Below are positions 36,092 through 44,226 of a stretch of DNA of 64,000 bases, piece after piece. Source of the stretch: Litorimonas cladophorae (lineage in GTDB: Bacteria; Pseudomonadota; Alphaproteobacteria; Caulobacterales; Maricaulaceae). The DNA is taken from assembly GCF_014652455.1 (NCBI RefSeq), contig NZ_BMYV01000003.1, forward strand, positions 248,001 to 312,000, written 5' to 3'. Position 1 is the first letter of the stretch. Every line of letters begins with the position of its first letter. Below the pieces are notes generated by a model. It made no database searches. It was not told the origin of the DNA and saw only the letters and a program-made list of their open reading frames with translations. The position numbers were made by a program, and so were the translations under genes.

Positions 36092-37696
36092 TTAGGCGGC
36101 CGTGTTCTCTCGCGCGATCTTTTGCGCTTTGTCTTTCGCGTCCCAATAGACTTTCAAATCCGCTTTGACTTCGGGGGCCATAATATAAAGCCCGATGAGA
36201 TTTGGGATCGCCATGACAAAGATCAGAGCATCCGCAAAATCCAAAATCGCTTCGAGTTTTACGGCCGCACCGATGACGATGAAGATACAGAAAATGAAAC
36301 TAAAGACGCGTTCCTTGTTTTTGGACTGGCCAAAAATATAGGTCCACGCTTTCGTCCCGTAATAGGCCCAGGCCAGCATGGTCGAGAAGGCGAACATGAT
36401 CGCAGCGAAAGACAGCGGCACAGGCGACCAAGGGATCGAATTTTCGAAAGCCGAAGATGTCAGCTCAATTCCCGCGACACCCCCGCCCATGAGATAGTCC
36501 GTCGGGAAGGCCGTCAAAAGGACGAGACCCGTCAGCGTGCAAATCACGACGGTGTCGATGAAAGGCTCTAGCAAGGAAACAAAACCTTCTGTTAGCGGCT
36601 CATTTGTCTTCACGGCGGAATGGGCAATCGCGGCCGAGCCGATGCCCGCTTCGTTAGAGAAGGCAGCCCGTTGGAACCCGATGATCATGATGCCCAAGAC
36701 GCCTCCTGTAACACCTTTCATCGTAAAAGCCCCGACGAAAATAGAGGCGATCGCGGCGGGTACGCGCGCACCGTTCATGGCGATCACAATAATCGCGCCG
36801 ATAATATAGAGCAGGATCATAAAGGGCACGAGGCGCACGGTGACCCTGGCGATAGATTTAATACCGCCAATGACGATCGCGCCGACAACCACGGCCAAGA
36901 TCAAACCCACGAGCCAGCCTTTGTCAGCGAGGGCGCCCGCCTCTCCACCTGTAACTTGCAGGAGCTGCACATAGGCTTGGTTGGATTGGAACATGTTGCC
37001 AATGCCGAGACAGCCGATCACAATACTGATCGCGTAGAACATGCCGAGGAATTTGCCGAAACCTGTCATGCCGCGTTTGGCGAGGCCATGTTTTAAATAA
37101 TACATCGGACCGCCCGACACACTGCCATCGGCGTTCTTCTGGCGATATTTAACGCCCAAGGTACATTCCACAAATTTCGTCGTCATCCCGATCAGACCTG
37201 CGACGATCAGCCAGAAAATCGCGCCTGGGCCACCGGCAGAAACCGTAATCGCAACACCCGCGATATTCCCAATTCCTACCGTTCCCGACACAGCGGCGGT
37301 CAAGGCTTGGAAATGCGAAATTTCGCCCTCATGCAGAGGGTCTGCGAATTTTCCTCGGACAATATTCACCGCATGTTTGAAGCCGCGCACATTGATAAAG
37401 CCGAGATAGCCAGTGAAAAACACCGCCCCAAAGATCAGCCAACATACGATCAGCGGCACATCCGCCGTCCCAATGCGCACAGAATAGAAAATGAAAGCCG
37501 ACAGCTTGTCCGTGATGGGTTGGACGTTTGCATTGATCGCTTCGTCAATTCCCGCCGCCGAAGCGGGAACGGCCATAAACGCGACGCTGATCATCAACAG
37601 CACCCGCAACCAGAAAGACGCGAGATTAGAACCAGAACGGTCTATGTCACGGCTCGGTCCAATATTGCCAGAGAGGTGCAGCCCATCGCGTGTCAT
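36092..37696 (-). CDS. Sodium:alanine symporter (AGCS family)
   Basis: 534 residues. About 10-11 hydrophobic segments, with the family block AVSGTVGIGNIAGVAITVSAGGPGAIFWL, the conserved FVECTLGVKYRQ, and VLGIMIIGFQRAAFSNEAGIGSAAIAHSAV. It takes up alanine or glycine with sodium. The N-terminus carries a predicted signal-like hydrophobic stretch (VLLMISVAFMAVPASAAG) before the first family helix, so the mature start may be there. Its 5' end faces a 214-bp spacer with no further signal seen. Confidence 0.88.
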   Translation of the reverse strand: MTRDGLHLSGNIGPSRDIDRSGSNLASFWLRVLLMISVAFMAVPASAAGIDEAINANVQPITDKLSAFIFYSVRIGTADVPLIVCWLIFGAVFFTGYLGFINVRGFKHAVNIVRGKFADPLHEGEISHFQALTAAVSGTVGIGNIAGVAITVSAGGPGAIFWLIVAGLIGMTTKFVECTLGVKYRQKNADGSVSGGPMYYLKHGLAKRGMTGFGKFLGMFYAISIVIGCLGIGNMFQSNQAYVQLLQVTGGEAGALADKGWLVGLILAVVVGAIVIGGIKSIARVTVRLVPFMILLYIIGAIIVIAMNGARVPAAIASIFVGAFTMKGVTGGVLGIMIIGFQRAAFSNEAGIGSAAIAHSAVKTNEPLTEGFVSLLEPFIDTVVICTLTGLVLLTAFPTDYLMGGGVAGIELTSSAFENSIPWSPVPLSFAAIMFAFSTMLAWAYYGTKAWTYIFGQSKNKERVFSFIFCIFIVIGAAVKLEAILDFADALIFVMAIPNLIGLYIMAPEVKADLKVYWDAKDKAQKIARENTAA

Positions 37697-37910
37697 TCTT
37701 TACCTTAAAGCCTTGCGATCGCCATTCCAGAGAAGGCCTGACAACACAGACATGAATTTAATGTCAAACCAACTCGCCGACCAAAAGGCGAGATGGGAGA
37801 TCCGAACGACACACATATATTCGCGCGCTCAAGAGTATAAGCAACGGTACATGGCTGAGATCATATGACCATGATCAGATGCAGATTAATCTTATCCAAT
37901 CAATCACGCG

Positions 37911-38708
37911 CTACATCATCGACGCGACTTCATCCGCAAAGCCTTCCAGCGCCTTTGCGCCTTCGGGTGTGAGGCCATAGACGCCGCGGTCTATTTTTTC
38001 GAACCAGCCATAATGGTTCGACGCCATACAATTTCGGGCTTTCTCAAAGCCTGCCATTTTCGCAACATAAGCTGCTTTACAAGCCCCTTCATCGTGCAAA
38101 ACTTTGGCGCAGCGAAGCGCGCCTTGACGGTAAGATGTCATCATGCCGGATGACGTCATGCCGCCAGTATTGGGATCACCATGGCGGTTTTCAAACTCGG
38201 AGATGAGCTTCGTCTTACGGGCTTTGATCTTTCGCGGCGTAAAGGGTGCAGGGTCACAGTGAACCGTAATCGCTCCGTCGGAAAGACGGACGGTTATTAA
38301 ACCGATCCCCAAACGACGGCAGAGCATTTTGTTTCGGCGGATCGCGACCAATGCAGCTTTCCCCGTTTTGCGCGGCACAGCAATATAGACTTGGTCGGTC
38401 ATGGACTGACGGTTAATCGCCTGATGAAAAAGGGAGAGCGTGAAGCCTGTCTTTAACTCGATAATAATTGGGTCAGGCGCGTCTTTGGCCAACGGGTCGG
38501 CACAGGGTAGCAATGCCACCATGTCCGCAGCGCCCACTTCCCCTTTGACTTGATATCCTTGGGCTTCGAAATGGGCCTTCACTGGACCGTAGAGGTCTGT
38601 CTCTTTAATCGCGGGTTTCGCAGTTCGTTTTTTGGCGGCTTTAGCGATGGGTTTAATTCCTAAAAGAGCGTCTGAGCCCATCTTAGAGGGTTCACGCCAC
38701 GACGTCAT
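37911..38708 (-). CDS. DUF2161 family PD-(D/E)XK nuclease-fold protein
   Basis: 265 residues. The PD-(D/E)XK-like core is visible as GEVGAADMVALLP followed by IIIELKTGFTLSL (ELK), with a downstream basic region. The C-terminus holds winged-helix-like VYGLTPEGAKALEGF. DUF2161 proteins are widespread in alphaproteobacteria and annotated as phosphodiesterase-like; function is unproven. The start at 38708 is the first ATG; a second at 38681 is possible. Confidence 0.78.
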   Translation of the reverse strand: MTSWREPSKMGSDALLGIKPIAKAAKKRTAKPAIKETDLYGPVKAHFEAQGYQVKGEVGAADMVALLPCADPLAKDAPDPIIIELKTGFTLSLFHQAINRQSMTDQVYIAVPRKTGKAALVAIRRNKMLCRRLGIGLITVRLSDGAITVHCDPAPFTPRKIKARKTKLISEFENRHGDPNTGGMTSSGMMTSYRQGALRCAKVLHDEGACKAAYVAKMAGFEKARNCMASNHYGWFEKIDRGVYGLTPEGAKALEGFADEVASMM

Positions 38709-38806
38709 CCCGTCAGTTGGGTTACGTTCAGCTATGATGGTTTAAGAGGACATACGGGTTAAGATTAATCGAGGTCGAACATCTGCCTCACCCCGAACTG
38801 AAAGAT

Positions 38807-39214
38807 ATGAACATGGACTTTATGAATCTTGCAAAAGGTATGCTGGCTGAAAAAATTGGCGGCGATAGCGCAGCCATCGGCGGCGTGATGGATAACCTTC
38901 TCGGCAGTGGCGACAAGGTCGACATCGGTAGCCTCTTGGGTAGCTTCAAAGAAAAAGGTCTTGGCGATGTAGCGTCGTCCTGGTTGGGCGACGGCGCGAA
39001 CGCGCCTGTATCGGCTGATCAACTCAAAGAGGTTCTAGGCGGACAGCAAGTTGCACAAGCTGCAGCCCAACTTGGAACCGATGAGGGCTCCCTTCTGAAC
39101 GGTCTCAAAGACGCGCTTCCACAGCTGATTGATCAAGCCAGCAGCGGCGGGAAACTCTTGGACTCCGTTGGCGGCCTCGGCGGTTTGGCGGGCATGGCGA
39201 AGAAATTCTTCTAA
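38807..39214 (+). CDS. YidB-like (DUF937) small protein
   Basis: 135 residues rich in Gly, Ser, Leu and Ala. Pattern: DFMNLAKGMLAEKIGG, the central repeats around VDIGSLLGSFKEKGLGDVASSWL and VSADQLKEVLGGQQVAQ, which match the DUF937/YidB family. Function unknown; the composition suggests compact helical bundles. A GC-rich intrinsic terminator follows at 39254. Confidence 0.75.
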   Translation: MNMDFMNLAKGMLAEKIGGDSAAIGGVMDNLLGSGDKVDIGSLLGSFKEKGLGDVASSWLGDGANAPVSADQLKEVLGGQQVAQAAAQLGTDEGSLLNGLKDALPQLIDQASSGGKLLDSVGGLGGLAGMAKKFF

Positions 39215-39253
39215 ACCTCCCCAGGTATTGAATACGTACTAGTTTTACACAGA

Positions 39254-39281
39254 GGCGTGCCGGAAACGGCGCGCCTTTTTT
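39254..39281 (+). terminator. Intrinsic terminator after the YidB-like gene
   Basis: GGCGTGCCG-GAAA-CGGCGCGCC forms a 9-bp stem with a GAAA loop, followed by six T, giving a classic rho-independent terminator just before hrcA. Confidence 0.85.
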
Positions 39282-39342
39282 GTCCGAGAATATGCGACCA
39301 AAGGGATTGAAACCCTGTCGTCTTGCCCACAAATAAGGGGCG

Positions 39343-40428
39343 ATGTCGAACCCTTCCACATTTGCACCGTCCTTTTCTCTGGCGGATATGGATATGCGCG
39401 CACGGGACATTTTCCGTGACGTTGTCGAAGGTTATTTGGAGACAGGATTGCCTGTCGGATCCAAGACTTTGGCTTTATCGGGCGGACGGTCTTTGTCTCC
39501 CGCCACGATACGTTCTGTTATGGCGGAGCTGTCGCGATACGGCCTGCTTACCAGCGCCCATGCCAGCGCGGGACGTGTGCCGACGCAAGCAGGATTGCGC
39601 CTCTTTGTGGATGGTTTGCTGGAAATTGGCGATATCGGCAAAGCCGAACGGAATACGGTGGAAGCCAAACTCGCCGCAGCGGGTCAAGACCCCGAAGCCT
39701 TGATGCAGAATGCCTCCGCCATGCTGGCAGGGCTGACGGGCGGCGCAGGTTTGGTGCTGGCCCCGCTTTCTGGCACGCAGGAACGCGCCCTCCGCCATGT
39801 CGAATTTGTCAATCTGGATGGCGATCAAGCATTGGTCGTGCTGGTCCATGAAGACGGCGCAGTGGAAAACCGCATCATGGCGCGTCCAGCGGGCCTTTTA
39901 CCCAGCAGCTTGGAACGCGCCGGCAATTTCCTATCAGCACGCCTGAAAGGCCGCCGCTTATCCGAGGCCCGCGAAGACGTACTGGCCGAGATCGCCGCAG
40001 GTGAAGCCCAAATTGATGTTGCCGCCGCGACGCTTATAAAAAAAGGCTTGGCGGAATGGTCAGAGCCAGAAGACCGACAAAGACGCAGTTTGATTGTCCG
40101 TGGACAGTCCCACTTACTTGACAATTTAGAGGCTCGAACCGATGTGGAGCGCATACGTCAATTATTCGACGATTTGGAACGTAAGGAAGAGCTGATCGAC
40201 CTGATGGACCGGACTGAAGATGCCGATGGCGTGAAAATTTTTATCGGCTCAGAGAACCCTTTGTTCTCTTTGTCGGGTTCGTCTGTTGTGATCGCCCCCT
40301 ACCGCGATCAACAGTCGAATATTTTGGGAGCTTTGGGCGTGATTGGCCCAACACGATTAAACTATGCGCGCGTGATTCCGATGATGGATTATACGGCGCA
40401 ATTGCTGGGTCGCCTGCTTCACCGCTAG
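39343..40428 (+). CDS. hrcA: HrcA, heat-inducible transcription repressor
   Basis: 361 residues. The N-terminal winged helix ends with GLLTSAHASAGRVPTQAGLRLFVDG (the CIRCE-binding signature), followed by the GAF-like and inserted domain regions and the C-terminal VIGPTRLNYARVIPMMDYTAQLL. HrcA represses groESL/dnaK operons at CIRCE sites. I see no CIRCE element (TTAGCACTC-N9-GAGTGCTAA) within this window, so its targets lie elsewhere. It is transcribed with grpE, 40 bp downstream. Confidence 0.92.
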   Translation: MSNPSTFAPSFSLADMDMRARDIFRDVVEGYLETGLPVGSKTLALSGGRSLSPATIRSVMAELSRYGLLTSAHASAGRVPTQAGLRLFVDGLLEIGDIGKAERNTVEAKLAAAGQDPEALMQNASAMLAGLTGGAGLVLAPLSGTQERALRHVEFVNLDGDQALVVLVHEDGAVENRIMARPAGLLPSSLERAGNFLSARLKGRRLSEAREDVLAEIAAGEAQIDVAAATLIKKGLAEWSEPEDRQRRSLIVRGQSHLLDNLEARTDVERIRQLFDDLERKEELIDLMDRTEDADGVKIFIGSENPLFSLSGSSVVIAPYRDQQSNILGALGVIGPTRLNYARVIPMMDYTAQLLGRLLHR

Positions 40429-40468
40429 GCGTGCTTGGTCTAAAGAACGGCAAAAGAGAGAGACACCC

Positions 40469-41158
40469 ATGACAATGGCTGACAATACACCTGCTGAGAA
40501 TGATGGCCCTAAAGATGAGTGGGACGATCTGATTGGTGAGATCGAGTCCGAGAAATCGGCATCCAAACGTCGTGCTGCCGTCCAAGCGGCTGCAGATGAC
40601 ATTTTGAAAGCGGCTGGAAAATCCGTCCCCGAAACAGAGCCGCATGATGGCGATGAGCAAGCCCCTGACGCGGGCGCCGCTGCGGTGGCCCGTATCGAAG
40701 AATTAGAGTTGGAGCTTGCGACGCTTAAAGACCAAGCCCTACGCGCTATGGCCGAAGCAGAAAACGTAAAACGGCGCTCGGAAAAAGAAGTCGCGGCCGC
40801 GCGCATCTTCGGCATTGAGCGCTTCGCCAATGACGTTCTGTCCGTTCATGATAACCTCTCCAGCGCGCTGCAAAGTCTTGAGGGTACAGATAAAACGGAA
40901 ATGGGTGACAAGGCCAAGAACTTGGTTGAAGGTATTGAGCTGACAGAAAAGAACCTGATGGCGGTCTTGGCGCGTCACGGCGTGACCGCGGTTCCGGGTG
41001 TCGGCACAAAATTTGACCCGAATGTCCATCAAGCCGTTGCCAATATTCCGTCATCAGAAGACAAAGGCAATGTGGCGACAGTTATGCAAAATGGCTTCAA
41101 AATCGGCGACCGCACATTGCGCGCCGCCATGGTCGCCGTGAGCACAGGTAAGGCCTAA
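40469..41158 (+). CDS. grpE: GrpE, nucleotide exchange factor for DnaK
   Basis: 229 residues. The long N-terminal acidic/alanine stretch leads into the coiled coil (ELELATLKDQALRAMAEAENVKRRSEKEV) and the beta-domain with GVTAVPGVGTKFDPNVHQAV and NGFKIGDRTLRAAMVAVS, all normal for GrpE. It releases ADP from DnaK in the heat-shock cycle. It follows hrcA, the usual order. The gene ends 4 bases before the mutM start codon. Confidence 0.94.
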   Translation: MTMADNTPAENDGPKDEWDDLIGEIESEKSASKRRAAVQAAADDILKAAGKSVPETEPHDGDEQAPDAGAAAVARIEELELELATLKDQALRAMAEAENVKRRSEKEVAAARIFGIERFANDVLSVHDNLSSALQSLEGTDKTEMGDKAKNLVEGIELTEKNLMAVLARHGVTAVPGVGTKFDPNVHQAVANIPSSEDKGNVATVMQNGFKIGDRTLRAAMVAVSTGKA

Positions 41159-41162
41159 AGCT

Positions 41163-42002
41163 ATTCCAGAACTCCCCGAAGTCGAAACAGTACGGCGCGG
41201 ACTTGCGCCTGTGATGGAGGGCGCGGTGTTTGACCGCGTCACCCTAAACCGTCCCGACCTGCGGTTTCCATTTGGGGATGACTTTATATCCCGCATCCAA
41301 GGGCAGCGCCTTGTGCGCCTGAGCCGCCGCGCAAAGTTCCTACAGGCGGAGCTGTCTTCAGGTGAGCGGCTGTTTATGCACCTCGGCATGAGCGGGCGGT
41401 TTATTATCGACGGCGATAATCGGCTAGCAGACTTCACCCATGAACACGCGGCCAATACAAAACACCATCACGTCGTTTTCAAAATGGATAGCGGTGCAAC
41501 GGTGACCTTTAACGACCCGCGTCGATTTGGTTTTATGGAGTTGGTCGGAGTCGATGAGCCCTACCGCCTGGACCATATCGGGCCAGAGCCACTCGGCAAT
41601 AGTTTCAGCGGCCCTGTTTTGCGTGAAGCCCTCAAAGGCAAGAAATCCAAAATCAAAGCCGCGCTGCTAGATCAACGCGTCGTCGCAGGATTGGGCAATA
41701 TATATGTCTGCGAAGCCCTCTACCGCACAGGTATCAGCCCCCGCCGCGCCGCAGGCCGTCTCAAGGTCGCCGAAACGGACGCCTTAGCGGGACATATCAA
41801 AGAGGTCTTGCGCGCCGCGATTGAAGCCGGCGGTAGCTCTCTGAAAGATTTCAGCAATACAGACGGCAAACTCGGGTATTTCCAACACAGTTTTGACGTC
41901 TATGGCCGCGAAGGCGACCCTTGCAAAACCTGCGACGCGCCGATCAAACGCATTGTGCAAAGCGGACGGAGTTCGTTCTTTTGTGGGACTTGTCAGGGGT
42001 GA
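41163..42002 (+). CDS. mutM: Formamidopyrimidine-DNA glycosylase with apparent AUU start codon
   Basis: 279 residues read from ATT 41163: (M)PELPEVETVRRGL. Fpg requires its N-terminal proline as the catalytic base, so the protein must start with the codon just before that CCA. That codon here is ATT, and no ATG, GTG or TTG occurs in frame between the stop at 41139 and this point. TAAGG lies 9 bases upstream. Other motifs are intact: MHLGMSGRFIID, NDPRRFGFMEL, GLGNIYVCEALYRTGISP, and the zinc finger CKTCDAPIKRIVQSGRSSFFC. It removes 8-oxoguanine. The next gene overlaps its stop (GTGA). Confidence 0.85.
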   Translation: MPELPEVETVRRGLAPVMEGAVFDRVTLNRPDLRFPFGDDFISRIQGQRLVRLSRRAKFLQAELSSGERLFMHLGMSGRFIIDGDNRLADFTHEHAANTKHHHVVFKMDSGATVTFNDPRRFGFMELVGVDEPYRLDHIGPEPLGNSFSGPVLREALKGKKSKIKAALLDQRVVAGLGNIYVCEALYRTGISPRRAAGRLKVAETDALAGHIKEVLRAAIEAGGSSLKDFSNTDGKLGYFQHSFDVYGREGDPCKTCDAPIKRIVQSGRSSFFCGTCQG

Positions 42003-42426
42003 GCCTGTCAAAACAGACACCCACCGAAATATCCGCGCCCCTTTTACGACGATGGTATGCAGCCCTATTTGACATTTCATTATTCGTGACGTTTGTTTGT
42101 GGCCTGCGGTCACAGTCTTGAATGGCGTCATAGCGTTTGACGGGTTTGCTAAAACGATTTTAGGCCTCACCTGGCTGATTTATAATTGGAGCCTCCAGCG
42201 TTTTACAGGCGCAACCCTTGGGCAAAGACTGTTTGGCTACCGTATTGTTCCGACCGGAGGTAAATCCCCACTTTATCTTTTGCGTGTCATCTTAGGCTAT
42301 TTTGGCTTCATCTGGTCAATCTACACCCTTGTGTCTGATATGAAGTCGACGGACGACATCTATTGGTGGGACAAACGCTCCCGCACGCGCGCGTTGCTCA
42401 TGAAGAAACCTGACCCGCCGTATTGA
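41999..42426 (+). pseudogene. RDD-family membrane protein, frameshifted
   Basis: Two pieces. The first frame (GTG 41999) gives PLLRRWYAALFDISLFVTFV, the opening RDD helix, and stops at 42121. The second frame (readable from 42073) continues with TVLNGVIAFDGFAKTILGLTWLI, then GATLGQRLFGYRIVPTGGKS and YLLRVILGYFGFIWSIYTLV, i.e. the rest of an RDD domain. Joining them needs one extra base (or four) in 42073-42118; the tract GTTTGTTTG lies in this interval, so loss of one GTTT unit would give exactly this shift. It overlaps the mutM stop, so the original gene was coupled to it. Sequencing error not excluded. Confidence 0.7.
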
Positions 42427-42524
42427 AGCTTAACGCAACATAACCTCCCGATTGCGCTTCCCTCGCCATCGCGCTATGCGCCCCGCTACATAATTGCCTG
42501 ATACATAAAGAGAGCCTCTCCCAT

Positions 42525-43301
42525 ATGGCCTATGATAATATTGAAGTGACCCGTGACGGCGCTGTGGCGACAATCCAATTGGACCGCCCCAAAGCTTTGA
42601 ACGCATTGAATGTTGCGATGATGAGCGAGCTCGCCACGGCTCTAGCAAAACTCGAAGCTGACGATACGGTTGGCTGCGTGATCCTGACGGGTCACGATAA
42701 AGCCTTCGCTGCGGGCGCAGACATCAAAGAGATGATGGAAGACGAATATCTCGATCTCTATAAAAACGACCGTTTCGAGCAGTTCCACATGGCGACGGAA
42801 CGTTTCCGTAAGCCAATCATCGCTGCCGTGTCTGGCTATGCGCTGGGCGGCGGCTGTGAGCTGGCGATGATGTGCGATATCATCATTGCCGCTGATACGG
42901 CAAAATTTGGCCAACCTGAGATTAATCTGGGCGTGATGCCAGGCATGGGTGGAACGCAGCGCCTGCTACGCGCGGTCGGGAAATCCAAGGCCATGGACCT
43001 GTGCCTAACGGGTCGCATGATGGACGCTGCAGAAGCCGAGCGCGCAGGTCTTGTTTCGCGCATTGTGCCTTTGGATAAGCTGATGGAAACAGCCAAGGAA
43101 GCGGCCGCTAAGATCGCGAGCCAAAGCCAACCCATCGCGATGATGACCAAGGAAACCATCAATGCAGGCTTTGAAATGAGCCTAGAGCAAGGCATCCGCC
43201 TTGAGCGTCGTACATTCATGTCGATGTTCACAACCCATGACCAAAAAGAAGGCATGGCCGCCTTTGCTGAAAAGCGGAAGCCACACTTCAAAAACCGCTA
43301 G
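42525..43301 (+). CDS. echA: Enoyl-CoA hydratase
   Basis: 258 residues of crotonase fold. Motifs: LDRPKALNALNVAMMSEL, AFAAGADIKEM, and VSGYALGGGCELAMMCDIIIAA with PEINLGVMPGMGGTQRLLRAVG, giving the catalytic glutamates of short-chain enoyl-CoA hydratase. It hydrates 2-enoyl-CoA in fatty acid or branched-chain amino acid breakdown. The leucine genes at the start of the window lie 40 kb away, so there is no direct operon link. Symbol is family-level only. Confidence 0.88.
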   Translation: MAYDNIEVTRDGAVATIQLDRPKALNALNVAMMSELATALAKLEADDTVGCVILTGHDKAFAAGADIKEMMEDEYLDLYKNDRFEQFHMATERFRKPIIAAVSGYALGGGCELAMMCDIIIAADTAKFGQPEINLGVMPGMGGTQRLLRAVGKSKAMDLCLTGRMMDAAEAERAGLVSRIVPLDKLMETAKEAAAKIASQSQPIAMMTKETINAGFEMSLEQGIRLERRTFMSMFTTHDQKEGMAAFAEKRKPHFKNR

Positions 43302-43334
43302 GTCAGACGACTGAACACTCTGGGTCACAGCCTA

Positions 43335-43363
43335 TTGACGGACCGCTTAGGCCCCTATATATG
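43335..43363 (+). promoter_or_regulatory. Putative sigma-70-type promoter for rpsT
   Basis: TTGACG (43335-43340) and TATATG (43358-43363) are separated by 17 bp; TATATA overlaps the -10. A hairpin follows at 43380-43405, so rpsT would have a structured leader. Inferred from consensus only. Confidence 0.5.
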
Positions 43364-43377
43364 CCCAGCAGATTTTG

Positions 43378-43407
43378 ACACAGCCCGCGTCACCGCGCGG
43401 GCTTTGT
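43378..43407 (+). terminator. GC-rich hairpin upstream of rpsT
   Basis: AGCCCGCG and CGCGCGGGCT pair around a short loop, then TTTGTG follows; flanking CACA/TGTG extend it. It could terminate the enoyl-CoA hydratase transcript or act as an attenuator or S20 autoregulatory hairpin in the rpsT leader, because the putative promoter lies upstream of it. Confidence 0.55.
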
Positions 43408-43458
43408 GTATTGATAGATAAGCCCCCAGATGGGCCGACCGAGTAGAAAGAGACACAC

Positions 43459-43722
43459 ATGGCAAATACGTCCTCCGCCAAGAAAAACGTTCGTAAAATG
43501 GCTCGCAAAACAGCCGTTAACAAAGCTCGCCGTTCATCCGTGCGAACTTTCCTTCGCCGCGTCGAAGAAGCGATCACAGCTGGCGACAAGACAGCCGCGA
43601 CTGCAGCCCTTCAGCAAGCCGAACCGGCCCTGATGCGCGCTGTTTCCAAAGGCGTGTTCCACAAGAACACAGCCAGCCGCAAGATTTCCCGCTTGAACAA
43701 GCGCGTCAAAGCGATCGCATAA
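43459..43722 (+). CDS. rpsT: Ribosomal protein S20
   Basis: 87 residues, basic, of standard length: [21 protein letters not shown] then helical [16 protein letters not shown] and the C-terminal [24 protein letters not shown]20 binds 16S rRNA in the body of the 30S subunit. It sits next to dnaA, as is normal for alphaproteobacteria. Confidence 0.96.
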   Translation: MANTSSAKKNVRKMARKTAVNKARRSSVRTFLRRVEEAITAGDKTAATAALQQAEPALMRAVSKGVFHKNTASRKISRLNKRVKAIA

Positions 43723-43751
43723 GCGAACCCCGCTTCACAATATTTGAAAAG

Positions 43752-43775
43752 ACCGGCCTCAGGGCCGGTTTTTTT
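43752..43775 (+). terminator. Intrinsic terminator of rpsT
   Basis: ACCGGCC-TCAG-GGCCGGT with seven T immediately afterwards, a strong rho-independent terminator between rpsT and dnaA. Confidence 0.92.
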
Positions 43776-44226
43776 ATGCCTGAAATTTACATTCCTCTAG
43801 GGCCTAGAGCGTGGCGCTCGGGCTGTCCTGCCGACCGATTCTTAGCTAGAGGCCCTTCTCCTATCGACAAGGTTGCACCAAGCGACGACACGCCGAGAGT
43901 CAAGAAATATTCGGCAGAAAATTCTGCATTTTTTTTTCGAGAAAAATGGTTGCGATTCAATGCTCTTTTTGAGTCAAGAATAGAATCGGCTCCGAATCGA
44001 ATTTTCTCACGTTGACGCTATGAAAATGGACTGGTTAATAGGGGTCAGGGAATGAGACTGCGGGGGCAAGGCTCATCACTGAGGGGACGTCCTCGCATAG
44101 TTTGGCCAGACAGCCATTATGTTGGGATTCCATATATATACTAAGGGTTTCAAGGGCTTGAACTGTTTTTCGAGCCGCAGGTTTCGTGCGGCTTAATTTT
44201 CAGGGAGGTTCGCAAAGGGTTTTGGC
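43776..44226 (+). promoter_or_regulatory. dnaA control region with clustered GANTC sites
   Basis: A 451-bp gene-free region. GANTC occurs at 43897, 43954, 43971, 43983 and 43994, five sites in ~100 bp, and again near 44124. GANTC is methylated by CcrM in Caulobacter relatives, where the methylation state of the dnaA promoter controls its expression. AT-rich segments (TTTTTTTTC; CCATATATATAC at ~44130) and GGGAGG before the ATG follow. A short open frame at 43776-44015 is not supported as a gene. No typical DnaA box (TTATCCACA) was seen by eye. Confidence 0.7.

Noticed and set aside
39282-39342. CIRCE element upstream of hrcA-grpE
   Set aside because: No TTAGCACTC-N9-GAGTGCTAA pattern is visible; HrcA probably acts on groESL or dnaK elsewhere.
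43776-44015. Short open frame upstream of dnaA
   Set aside because: No ribosome site, odd composition and it lies on top of the GANTC-rich control region; more likely noncoding.
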